Below are positions 54,116 to 62,653 of a stretch of 64,000 nucleotides of DNA, piece by piece. A program made the position numbers and the translations under genes. Every line of letters starts with the position of its first letter. Positions within the stretch are counted from its first letter, which is position 1. This stretch comes from Polaribacter atrinae (GTDB lineage Bacteria; Bacteroidota; Bacteroidia; Flavobacteriales; Flavobacteriaceae): NCBI RefSeq assembly GCF_038023995.1, contig NZ_CP150660.1, positions 1,114,501-1,178,500 on the forward strand, given 5' to 3'. The notes beneath the pieces were generated by a model, which saw only the letters and a program-made list of their open reading frames with translations, had not been told where the DNA came from and made no database searches.

Positions 54116-54311
54116 ACACAACAAAGTATATAAAACATAGCTATTACAGGCTTTCCGAGAGGTTTGTGTGTATTTGCAAAGTCCGCCAAATTTTTTAATT
54201 TGGCTTTTTGAGAAATTAAAGATAAAAGAAAATTAAAAAATTCGGCTCGTGCATAATCCGAAAAGTTAGCGTCTTTTTACACGCTACGTTTCATATACAA
54301 AACCGTTGCAA
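54116..54311 (+). repeat. attC-like site 59 (long variant, 196 bp)
   Basis: R'' ACACAAC, R' GTTGCAA. The outer stem GTATATAAAACATAGC / GCTACGTTTCATATAC is followed by an extended centre. Its left part is nearly the same as the truncated site at the right edge, so it is a third site design rather than a chance insertion. Confidence 0.85.
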
Positions 54312-54345
54312 GTAATAGCGGAAATATTGAAAATAACTAATTAAT

Positions 54346-54723
54346 ATGAATCCTAACAACAAAAGAAAACTGATACTTATTATTATCAATTTTATTTTAT
54401 TTATCGGTTTATTTTTTCTTCAAAATAATGCATTCAATGAACTTATTAGAAACGAATTGAATAATGAAAATATTGTTGTAAGACAAGTTATGATTATGGA
54501 AATGAGTGGTAATTTTATAAATACCATTATTGGAATAGCAATTATATTACTCATTGTAAATGGAATTATTTTAAAATATTGGATAAAATCAAAAAGATGG
54601 ATAATAGAATCAATTATTATTCTAATTTTCACTTTAATTATTTCGATTTATTTTCACTCGAATAGAAACACCAATTTAAAAAACAGATTAAACCATACAA
54701 CTAAAGCCAGTTTCAACAAATAG
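54346..54723 (+). CDS. Hypothetical membrane protein (3 TM)
   Basis: 125 aa. Hydrophobic segments LILIIINFILFIGLFFL, FINTIIGIAIILLIVNGIIL and IIESIIILIFTLIISIYF. No family recognised. Unlike most cassettes, about 325 bp of non-coding sequence follow before the attC. Confidence 0.7.
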   Translation: MNPNNKRKLILIIINFILFIGLFFLQNNAFNELIRNELNNENIVVRQVMIMEMSGNFINTIIGIAIILLIVNGIILKYWIKSKRWIIESIIILIFTLIISIYFHSNRNTNLKNRLNHTTKASFNK

Positions 54724-55048
54724 CAAAAATTACTCAAACCTAATAAATCTACTGTTCGAAATTGTTTAATCGTTGTGTTTTTAAAGTTCGGAGAAATTTT
54801 AGAAAAATTGAAAAATCTCTCTCGTATCAAAGATTTTATATCAATGCGAAATTTAAAATATTGTGGAATTGAGCAACGTTCGGAATTTTCTCTCTTACCT
54901 AAAACAGGAAAAAAGGTTTCCAAAATTACGAAATTGAACAGTTTTTAGGAATAATCACGAGTACGAAAAATTTGAATTGTATTTCAAAAAAAAAGGAAAC
55001 AGTTAAATTAGAAAATATGAAACCAAAATTGTGAAAAAAAACTACTAC
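54724..55048 (+). other. Non-coding tail of cassette C59
   Basis: No credible gene. The texture (TTGTGGAATTGAGC, GTTCGGAATTTTCTCTC, AAATCTCTCTCG) is that of the stand-alone non-coding cassettes. This suggests that such a module was fused behind a coding cassette. Confidence 0.65.
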
Positions 55049-55183
55049 TTGCAACACCGTGTATAAAAAATTGCTTAATTTTAGCTTAACCGAAGGCAGT
55101 TGCATTTTTACTCACTTCAATTTTCCTGCGGAAAATAGCCGTTCATAAAAATCGCAACTTTCCATAACACAACAACGTTGGCA
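55049..55183 (+). repeat. attC-like site 60 (class II)
   Basis: R'' TTGCAAC complements GTTGCAA. R' GTTGGCA. Nearly identical to site 31. Confidence 0.92.
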
Positions 55184-55244
55184 GTAATGTAAAAAAAACG
55201 GAGCTATATTGAAATTTAAGGAAAATTGAAAGAATGAAAAACGA

Positions 55245-55712
55245 ATGAATTACATTGTTGAAAATAAAAAATTAACGCTTCAATATATTCCCGGAAATGG
55301 AGCTTGGACATATCAATTGATAATCCCGAACACAAAAAATATTAAAGGAAAATGGGGCGATTTAAAAGTATCTGGAACTATAGATGGTTATGAAATAAAG
55401 AATAAAAATTTAGGACCAGTAAAAAATGCGGACAAAAAAATGTCTATAAATTCAGAAATTAGAAACGCAATAAATAAAGATGGTGGCGATACTGTAATTG
55501 TGACCTTATATCTCGAAAATCAAACCGAAACTAACGATATTTCTGAAATTTTGGAATGTTTTAAAGATGCACAAGTTTTAGGAATCTTTGAACAATTGGA
55601 AAAAAAAGAACAAACAGAAATTCTAAATGAAATTACGAATGTTGCAACGGACGACCAAAAAGCGGAAAAAATAATCAAGTCGATTGAAAATCTTGAGAGT
55701 AAAAAAACATAG
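55245..55712 (+). CDS. DUF1905/YdeI-like protein (diverged copy of 25916-26383)
   Basis: 155 aa with five differences to the copy at 25916 (D/N, G/E, R/G, K/E and others). Same domain reading: DUF1905 beta domain plus a YdeI-like C-terminal helix. Both copies keep an open frame, suggesting that selection maintains them. Confidence 0.75.
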   Translation: MNYIVENKKLTLQYIPGNGAWTYQLIIPNTKNIKGKWGDLKVSGTIDGYEIKNKNLGPVKNADKKMSINSEIRNAINKDGGDTVIVTLYLENQTETNDISEILECFKDAQVLGIFEQLEKKEQTEILNEITNVATDDQKAEKIIKSIENLESKKT

Positions 55713-55729
55713 GAAAATGAAAACACTAC

Positions 55730-55860
55730 TGCCAACACCGTGTATAATTAATGGCTAGTTCTCGCCTACTTACGAAAATCCTCGCGGATTTTTTATTCGG
55801 TTTTTATTTACTAAATTATGTGCTTAAACACGCCACTAATCATACACAATCACGTTACCT
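55730..55860 (+). repeat. attC-like site 61 (class Ib)
   Basis: R'' TGCCAAC, R' GTTACCT. Hairpin GAAAATCC TCGC GGATTTTT has a slightly worn right arm. Confidence 0.92.
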
Positions 55861-55878
55861 GCAAGCTGAAAAAACAGA

Positions 55879-56520
55879 ATGAAGAAATTTTTAACACCAC
55901 TTTTTTTACTATCAGTCTTTAGTCTTCTATTTGCGTTTTATCTGATTTTCTTTGCTGATGAGACTGGTTAGGGAACAGTTGCTGGTATCTTTCTGATTAT
56001 ATTTTCGATTATTTCTTTTTTAATTGACTTTTTCCTAAAAAAAGGACTCAAAAGCTTTGTGAAATTAATTGGAATCGAATTTCTTATAATTGGAATTACA
56101 ACAATTGCCTTGCTTTATAAAGAAAGAGAAAAAACACTAATTGTAAACGATTCATTTGATTTAGAATACATCTCAATCATTTATGGAGTGGAAAACGAAT
56201 CTGATTTATCAATTAAACCTTGGAATTGGACAAAAGAAATATTTATTCCCGATAATGGACTATTATATACTTCTTCTGATTTCAAAGAAAATTTACCGAA
56301 AACCGACATAAGGTTTAAGAAAAAAAAAATATTGAACGATGATTCGGCTGGAGGGTTTTCTGAATTTCCAGAAATGGAATTTGAATCAAATGGAAAAGTT
56401 TATAAATTTAGAACTTGGAAAATTCAAAAGGAATTTTGTTGCTCTTGGTCGAGTAAAGAATCGGATAGTTTGGAAATTGTAATTAAAAAACAATTTGAAC
56501 GAAAAAAAGCCAGCAGGTAA
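55879..56520 (+). pseudogene. Membrane protein with an in-frame TAG at codon 31
   Basis: ATG 55879 opens MKKFLTPLFLLSVFSLLFAF, a normal start with a TM segment, but TAG at 55969-55971 stops it after 30 codons. The same frame continues open for another 182 codons (GTVAGIFLIIFSIISFLID and on) to the TAA in R'' of attC 62. TGG to TAG is a likely change (ETG[W]GTV). A GTG at 56059 could restart a shorter product. Family not recognised. Confidence 0.8.
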
Positions 56521-56648
56521 CACCGTATATAAAAAATTGCTAGTTTTAGCTTAACCAATGTGAGTTGCTTTGTTTGCTTGCATCCGATTTTCCTTCGGAA
56601 AATCCTCGCACTCAAACACGCAACTTTCCATATACATAAACGTTGGCA
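56515..56648 (+). repeat. attC-like site 62 (class II)
   Basis: R'' AGGTAAC complements GTTACCT. R' GTTGGCA. Stem GTATATAAAAAATTGC / GCAACTTTCCATATAC. Confidence 0.92.
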
Positions 56649-56654
56649 ATAATT

Positions 56655-57668
56655 ATGAAGAACATCCCGATAATTATATTACTATTCGTTTCGCAATTGA
56701 CTTTTTGCCAAAAAAAGTTCGATAACGAAAAAAAAATAGAGAATATTCAGAATTACAACATTGAAGAAATAAGTAAAACAATCGATGAAGAACTCACAAT
56801 TTTCGGAACGTTATTAACACCAAAATCTGACTTTGATAAAATCCTTGTAATAATCTCTGGAACTGGAACTATATCGCAAGAAGCACACAATTACTTGACT
56901 GAATTTTTGCTTGAAAATAATATTGGAGTTTTTAGATTTGATAAAAGAGGTGTTGGGAAATCTACTGGAGAATATAATGACCAAGCAAAAGTTTATACTA
57001 ATGATTTTCCTGAAATATTTAGCGAACTTAAAAAATCACAAACTTCAGATAACAAAAAAATTGGTTTTTTAGGACATAGTTTAGGCGGAATTGTTTCACT
57101 TCAAGCAATAGAAAAACAAGTTAAACCAGACTTCTTAATTCAATGGTCTGCACCAGTTGGAAAGCCGAGAGATTTACTCAAATACCAAATAAATAACGGA
57201 ATTAAAAACTATGACAAGCTGATAGTTGGAGAAACTACTAACGACAAAATGAAAACTTTAGACTACGTTTTTGATTTAATAGACAAAAACCCAAATAAAA
57301 CAGCTTGGGAAATATGGAAAGTAGCTAAAAAAGAATCTAAAAAATACGGAATAAATAAAAATTCATTCAGTAATTACCTTATGCCTCATAAATTAGAAGA
57401 GGCTCGAATAGATAATACAAATACTTTAGAAAATATTGATTTTCCGACTTTAGTAATTATTGGAAATGAAGACATTTTGGTAGACCCAAAACAGAGCAGA
57501 ACAAAATTAGATGAAATTGAAAATTCAAATATTGAGTTTAAAGAAATTGATGGATTAAACCACTTTATGACTAAAAAAGGAACTGACGTAAGAACAAATG
57601 AAATTTATAATGTGAATTTTGAATTTAAAGAATATTTATTGAATTGGATTAACAATCTGAAAAAATAA
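56655..57668 (+). CDS. Secreted alpha/beta hydrolase
   Basis: 337 aa from ATG 56655. Signal peptide IIILLFVSQLTFCQ. Core motifs in order: VIISGTGT (oxyanion region), FDKRGVGKSTG, GFLGHSLGGIVSLQA with the nucleophile Ser near residue 141, GNEDILVDP (acid) and GLNHFM (His). A complete Ser-Asp-His triad of an alpha/beta hydrolase, probably an exported esterase or peptidase-like enzyme. Confidence 0.88.
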   Translation: MKNIPIIILLFVSQLTFCQKKFDNEKKIENIQNYNIEEISKTIDEELTIFGTLLTPKSDFDKILVIISGTGTISQEAHNYLTEFLLENNIGVFRFDKRGVGKSTGEYNDQAKVYTNDFPEIFSELKKSQTSDNKKIGFLGHSLGGIVSLQAIEKQVKPDFLIQWSAPVGKPRDLLKYQINNGIKNYDKLIVGETTNDKMKTLDYVFDLIDKNPNKTAWEIWKVAKKESKKYGINKNSFSNYLMPHKLEEARIDNTNTLENIDFPTLVIIGNEDILVDPKQSRTKLDEIENSNIEFKEIDGLNHFMTKKGTDVRTNEIYNVNFEFKEYLLNWINNLKK

Positions 57669-57672
57669 CTAT

Positions 57673-57806
57673 TGCCAACACCGTATATAATTTATTGCTG
57701 GCTTATTGCCTACTTACGAAAGTCCTCGCGGACTTTCTTGGTTGGTAATTATTTACTAAATTAGTTGCATAAAACACGCAACAAACCATATACAAACACG
57801 TTGGCA
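57673..57806 (+). repeat. attC-like site 63 (class Ia)
   Basis: R'' TGCCAAC, R' GTTGGCA. Confidence 0.93.
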
Positions 57807-58358
57807 AACAGTTAACCAGACCAACAAAAATTTTCCTTCAATTCAAGTTTTTAGATTTTTAACAAAAGAAAAAATAAATCGAATCTGAAATCGAAATGGA
57901 AAAAACAACGTCGGAAATAATTACTATTGCGGAAAAAATACGCTGGAATTTTGGCTTGCCGAATGTTAGTTTTTTAAATCGAAAATTCAGCAAACTGGAA
58001 ACTTTTGGCTGAATATCAGAAACGCAAAACGTTGGAAAAAAAACGGAATGAAAGGCGGATTTTTTTTTGAGAATTTTAAGAAATTATAAACTTGAAATCT
58101 AAATTAAAAAATAGCGTCTGAATTTAACACTCTTGTGGAAAATTACGTCTGAATTTTGATTTGCCAAATGTCAGTTCATTGCATCGAAAATTTAGCAATC
58201 CGAAAAGTTCTGGCTGAATAGCAGAAACACAAAAAGTTCGAAAAATAAAACGGAATGAAAAGCGGAGATTTCTTTGAGAATTTTAAGAAAAAAAAGCTAA
58301 ATTACGCTTGAGAAACAAAACGTCGAAATTTAACGATTGCGAAAAAATAAAACCGATT
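57807..58358 (+). other. Non-coding cassette C63 (family A)
   Basis: Third close relative of 14450-15014 and 19474-20025, with the same internal duplication (copies begin near 57924 and 58131). No credible gene. Confidence 0.75.
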
Positions 58359-58492
58359 TGCCAACACCGTATATAATTTATTGCTGGCTTCTCGCCTACT
58401 TACGAAAGTCCTCGCGGACTTTCTTGGTCGGTAATTATTTACTAAATTAGTTGCTTAAACCACGCAACAAACCATATACAAACACGTTGTGC
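58359..58492 (+). repeat. attC-like site 64 (class Ia)
   Basis: R'' TGCCAAC, R' GTTGTGC. Confidence 0.93.
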
Positions 58493-58497
58493 ATAAT

Positions 58498-58977
58498 ATG
58501 AGAAAAACGAAATTACTACATATAACATTGAGCTTAATCGGATTAAGTTCTTGTGCTCAAGATTTGACTTGTGCGGATTTTAAAATCGGACAATTCTATA
58601 TTCCCGAAACGAAAGAAATGGCTAAATATACCATTGTTGAAAATGACAGTATTTCGGAAATGATACCTGAACGAGATTCTTCTATTAAGAAATATATTGT
58701 AATCCGAGAAAAAGACACCCAAATCGAATGGAAAAACGGAATCGCAAATGGAAAGCCTGAATATGAAATTCTTGAATGGATTGACGATTGTACTTATCGA
58801 CTAACTTATGACTCTTCAAAATCGGAATTGAGTGAAGATAAAAAATGGATAAATGAAAATAAAGGAATTGTAGTATCTGAAACAAAAATTGAAGATAATT
58901 GTTTGTATTATAAAGCTACAATGACAACAAATGAAGGACAAACGATTTCGCAAGACGGAATAATTTGTAAGGAATAA
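58498..58977 (+). CDS. Hypothetical lipoprotein
   Basis: 159 aa from ATG 58498, 5 bp after R'. Signal LLHITLSLIGLSSC with lipobox; CADFKIGQFYIP and a beta-rich mature domain with late Cys residues (DDCTY, DNCLYY, GIICKE) follow. Not recognised, but the DNA-binding type can be excluded. Confidence 0.7.
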   Translation: MRKTKLLHITLSLIGLSSCAQDLTCADFKIGQFYIPETKEMAKYTIVENDSISEMIPERDSSIKKYIVIREKDTQIEWKNGIANGKPEYEILEWIDDCTYRLTYDSSKSELSEDKKWINENKGIVVSETKIEDNCLYYKATMTTNEGQTISQDGIICKE

Positions 58978-58985
58978 AATACTAT

Positions 58986-59117
58986 GCACAACACCGTATA
59001 AAAATAATTGCGGTTTAATGCTTAATCAATGGTCGTTGCGTGTTTGTAACGTCTGAATTTCCTTCGGAAATTCCTCGCATACAAACCCGCAACTATTCTT
59101 ATACAACAACGTTAGCT
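58986..59117 (+). repeat. attC-like site 65 (class IIb)
   Basis: R'' GCACAAC, R' GTTAGCT. Stem GTATAAAAATAATTGC / GCAACTATTCTTATAC, hairpin GAATTTCC TTC GGAAATTC. Confidence 0.92.
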
Positions 59118-59458
59118 TTAATGCAAAAGACATTTCAAAACCGCCAATTTTTGGTTTATTAAAAAAGGTAAGTTAAAGCGAGATTTGAAAAATGCGTTGC
59201 GGAAAATTGAGCTGATTAAAACAGAAAAACTCTAAATTATCTCTGTGAAATAAAAATTAAAGCTGACTTTTTAGCTCGTTTGCGGAATTAAAAGCTGAAT
59301 AAAAAAACAGATTTACGTGTGAAATTAGAATAAGTTGCGGAATTTATCACCCGTAAACTGAATTGAAAAAATTACAGAATTTGAGCAAGTTTTCGGAATT
59401 TAAAACGTCTGAATTTAATCAAAATCTAAAAATAAGAATAGTCGAATAAAAGCACTAA
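59118..59458 (+). other. Non-coding cassette C65
   Basis: No credible gene. Contains TTGCGGAAAATTGAGC, GTTTGCGGAATTAAAAGC and GTTGCGGAATTTATCAC motifs. Confidence 0.7.
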
Positions 59459-59592
59459 AGCTAACAACGTATAAAATTAATTGCTTAAATTAGTGCTTAG
59501 TTAAAGGGCTTTGCGTGTTTGTTACGTCTGATTTTCCTGCGGAAAATCCTCGCACACAAACCCGCTACTAATCTTATACAACCACGTTGGCT
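59459..59592 (+). repeat. attC-like site 66 (class IIb)
   Basis: R'' AGCTAAC, R' GTTGGCT. Stem GTATAAAATTAATTGC / GCTACTAATCTTATAC. Confidence 0.91.
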
Positions 59593-59615
59593 GTAATATA
59601 ACTTAACCTCAAACT

Positions 59616-60716
59616 ATGAGATATTTAATAAGTTTTTTACTTTTTTTGATGTTAGTGAATTGCAAAAAAAAAGATAACGAAAAACACCTCGAATCTGAAT
59701 TTAAAAAAGCAGAAATCATTTCTTCAAAAATTGACAGTTTAAAATCTGAAAAAGAAGTTCAAACTTTTGTCAATCAATTACAATATCCTTTTTATGAACA
59801 AAAAATATCCGATGATTCGATTAGAATTTATAGGAAATTTGAGGAATTTGAACTTAAAAAAATAAGTGAATTTAAAAGAGACTGTAGATTTGACGAGGAT
59901 ACTTTAACTAAAAAAGTTGCCGACTCTTTAAAAATAAGGAAAAGCTTTTATAAATCGGATTTTGACAACAATGGTTTAACTGATTTATTGATAATTGGAG
60001 ATGGACATAATTGCATAGCAATGGCTGGATGTGATGATGGTGAATCTATTTCTTGTGATTTCAGTGTTTATTCACTTATGAATTTCGGAAATGATTCCAT
60101 TAATCCTATCGATTTAAACTTTATCACCAAATCGTTATCATTAGTTCCTAAAATTATTGAAACTAAAAATGGCTCTTACATTGAATTGTATAAACCAATT
60201 GACTACAAAATTGAAAATGGAGAATTAAAAAAATTGAAAAGAACTATTCCGATAGTTTATAAATATGGAACTTTTATTGAGCAAAACGAAAATAATAATA
60301 AATACGATATTGAGAACATAGAATTTATTGCTCAAGGCTGTGTAGCTGGCTGTCCCGAATTTACTATTTCAATAGATAAAAATAAAAATGGGATATTCAA
60401 TGCTATAAACTATAATTGGTTTGATAAAGACTTTTCACACGATTTAGAACCAAATGATATTAATGGAGAATATAAAACTCAAATTTCTAATAGACATTTT
60501 AAAGAAATCTATGGAATTATCAATTATTTAGACTTTCCTAATCTTGACAATATATATTCTTCTGGTGCAACTCATTCGAGTTCTGTTACTTTAAAAATCA
60601 CATATGACAATGGAAAAGTAAAGACTATAAAAGACGATGGACTAATTGGAACTTATGGACTTAAAAGAGTTTATGAAATGTTTTACGAATTAAGATTTAA
60701 TCAAAATTGGAAATAA
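59616..60716 (+). CDS. Lipoprotein with DUF6438-like domain
   Basis: 366 aa. Signal YLISFLLFLMLVNC with lipobox, then a coiled segment. The middle contains DFDNNGLTDLLIIGDG, an EF-hand/FG-GAP-like stretch. The C-terminal 130 residues start at EFIAQGCVAGCPEFTISIDK and match the DUF6438 pattern (GCxGxCPxysvxI...G...). Envelope-anchored; function unknown. Confidence 0.78.
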   Translation: MRYLISFLLFLMLVNCKKKDNEKHLESEFKKAEIISSKIDSLKSEKEVQTFVNQLQYPFYEQKISDDSIRIYRKFEEFELKKISEFKRDCRFDEDTLTKKVADSLKIRKSFYKSDFDNNGLTDLLIIGDGHNCIAMAGCDDGESISCDFSVYSLMNFGNDSINPIDLNFITKSLSLVPKIIETKNGSYIELYKPIDYKIENGELKKLKRTIPIVYKYGTFIEQNENNNKYDIENIEFIAQGCVAGCPEFTISIDKNKNGIFNAINYNWFDKDFSHDLEPNDINGEYKTQISNRHFKEIYGIINYLDFPNLDNIYSSGATHSSSVTLKITYDNGKVKTIKDDGLIGTYGLKRVYEMFYELRFNQNWK

Positions 60717-60726
60717 AAAATACTAC

Positions 60727-60855
60727 AGCCAACAACGTGTATAGCTCATTGCGGCTGAATTCCTAATCGGAATTCATTGCAATTCACTATCTTTCGGTTA
60801 CGGCGGAAAATCATAGCTGATTTCCCGCAACGAGCCATACACAAAACCGTTGTGT
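60727..60855 (+). repeat. attC-like site 67 (atypical, GC-rich centre)
   Basis: R'' AGCCAAC complements GTTGGCT. R' GTTGTGT. Stem GTGTATAGCTCATTGCGG / CCCGCAACGAGCCATACAC; centre GAATTCCTAATCGGAATTC. Confidence 0.87.
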
Positions 60856-60873
60856 GTCATTAAACTAAACCAT

Positions 60874-61365
60874 ATGGGAAAACATAAATATTGGGGAAAA
60901 GTTGAGGAGGATTGGGCTGGATATTCGGGTGAAATAAAGTTCAAATCGGAAAATTTTGACAAAAAGGAAATTACCATATTTTTGGGAAGTGAGTTCGATG
61001 AAGATGGAGAAGAAATTGAAACAATTCCAACGGAAAATGAATTAGACGATTTTGAGAATACTTATTTAGAATTTTTGAAAAAATTTGACAATATTTTAAT
61101 TGACATATCAGAGAAAACTTTTGAAAGATATTTAAAACTTTACGCTCATTATTATGAAAATCAAGAAAAATCAGGCGAAAAACCTCTGAACATTGACACT
61201 AAAGAAAAGCATTTTGAAAATATTAAAGAAATTCTATATTTAAGAGTCCTTAAAAACGGAAATATCCAAATTCCAATTCGATACAAAATTGACACAGAAC
61301 ACGGAGTTGAAATAAGGCTTGAAAAGAATAAAGTAATAGGAGTTGGTGGAATAGCAGAAACGTGA
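60874..61365 (+). CDS. DUF6985-like protein (copy of 47475-47966)
   Basis: 163 aa from ATG 60874, same protein as at 47475. The shared DNA begins at GTTGTGTGTC and ends in the attC, so the copy is a whole cassette. Soluble; function unknown. Confidence 0.7.
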   Translation: MGKHKYWGKVEEDWAGYSGEIKFKSENFDKKEITIFLGSEFDEDGEEIETIPTENELDDFENTYLEFLKKFDNILIDISEKTFERYLKLYAHYYENQEKSGEKPLNIDTKEKHFENIKEILYLRVLKNGNIQIPIRYKIDTEHGVEIRLEKNKVIGVGGIAET

Positions 61366-61376
61366 AAATAACGAAC

Positions 61377-61510
61377 ACACAACACCGTATATAATTTATT
61401 GCTGGCTTCTTGCCTACTTACGAAAGTCCTCGCGGACTTTCTTGGTCGGTAATTATTTACTAAATTAGGTGCTTAAAACACGCAACAAACCATATACAAA
61501 AACGTTGCCA
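61377..61510 (+). repeat. attC-like site 68 (class Ia)
   Basis: R'' ACACAAC, R' GTTGCCA. Copy of site 51. Confidence 0.93.
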
Positions 61511-61913
61511 AAAACAGTCCAAAAATTACGTGCGAATAAACTCACAAGCGAATTATTTTGACTTTTATAAATAGAAATTAGAATATAATCTGAATTAACA
61601 AGGCTGAAAAATAAAGGAAAACAATTTTTACGGGAATTCTATTGCCTGCGAAAAATTTTTTGCTTCCTAAAGTTGGAATTGTAAATCAAAAACGGAAAAT
61701 CTGCGTACGAATTTCAGCATACTTTTGAAAACAGAATTATGCTGAATGAAAACTTAAACGAATCAGTAAGCGTGAATTTTGCGTGACCAAAAAAATAGAA
61801 TTTAAGAAAGCTAGGTAAATTGGAAAATAAATCGGAATTTTAAAACAGAATAGGACGAAAAAAATTATATTTGAAAAAGAGTGAAAATTAGCTGAAAACA
61901 AAAAAACTGCATT
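61511..61913 (+). other. Non-coding cassette C68
   Basis: No credible gene; short frames only. Fewer CGGAATT motifs than the other gene-less cassettes. Opening GTTGCCA and closing TGGCAAC are complementary. Confidence 0.65.
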
Positions 61914-62046
61914 TGGCAACACCGTGTATGTTTTATTGCTTTTTATGGTTTTTCTTGCGAAAAACCACGCAATCGTAAAAGTTTGGTCTTTTAAAGTAAT
62001 TATCAGCTAAATTCTCGCAACAAATCATAACACAAACACGTTGCCA
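61914..62046 (+). repeat. attC-like site 69 (atypical centre)
   Basis: R'' TGGCAAC, R' GTTGCCA. GTGTATG-type stem, GGTTTTTC TTGC GAAAAACC hairpin in place of the usual one. Confidence 0.85.
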
Positions 62047-62490
62047 AAAATTGTCCAGAACCACTCAAACCGTTGGAAAAAAAACAATAAAACTCTTGAA
62101 GTTTAAAATGTTAGACACTCTCTCGCGAGTCAAAAATTTAGTTTTTAATAAAAATTAAAAAAGGTTGAAAATATATAGATTCTTAAAACAAAGTTTGTGG
62201 AATTTTTACTCAAACTTAAAACTTAAAAAGGCGGAGAAATCTCGTTTTTTAAGAATAAAAGAAACCACTCAAATGTTGAATTTCCAATTATTGCGGAATG
62301 AAAATCTTGGCGGAATTATCACCCAAACGCAAAATTTAAAAATTAGGAAAGATCTCGTAAGTCAAAACATGAAAAAACACTCAATTGTTGAATTCCCAAT
62401 ATTGCGGAATTAAAAATATTGGCGGAATTGTCACTCGAACGCTAAATCTCGAAAATAATAACCAAAATAGGAAAAACAAAAAACAACTTT
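62047..62490 (+). other. Non-coding cassette C69 (family B)
   Basis: Close relative of 18224-18665 (and 27026-27467), including CTCTCGCGAG near 62118 and the following attC. No credible gene; an 82-codon frame at 62165 is not kept in all copies. Confidence 0.75.
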
Positions 62491-62625
62491 AGGCAACACC
62501 GTGTAAAAAAAATTGCTTAATTTTAGCTTAATAAAAATTAGTCGCATTTATATAAACTTCTATTTTCCTTCGGAAAATAGCCGTTCATTTTAATCGCAAC
62601 TTTTCATAACACAACAACGTTAGGC
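62491..62625 (+). repeat. attC-like site 70 (class II)
   Basis: R'' AGGCAAC, R' GTTAGGC. Nearly identical to site 20. Confidence 0.92.
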
Positions 62626-62653
62626 ACAATGCTGAAAAACCAACGAACATTAA

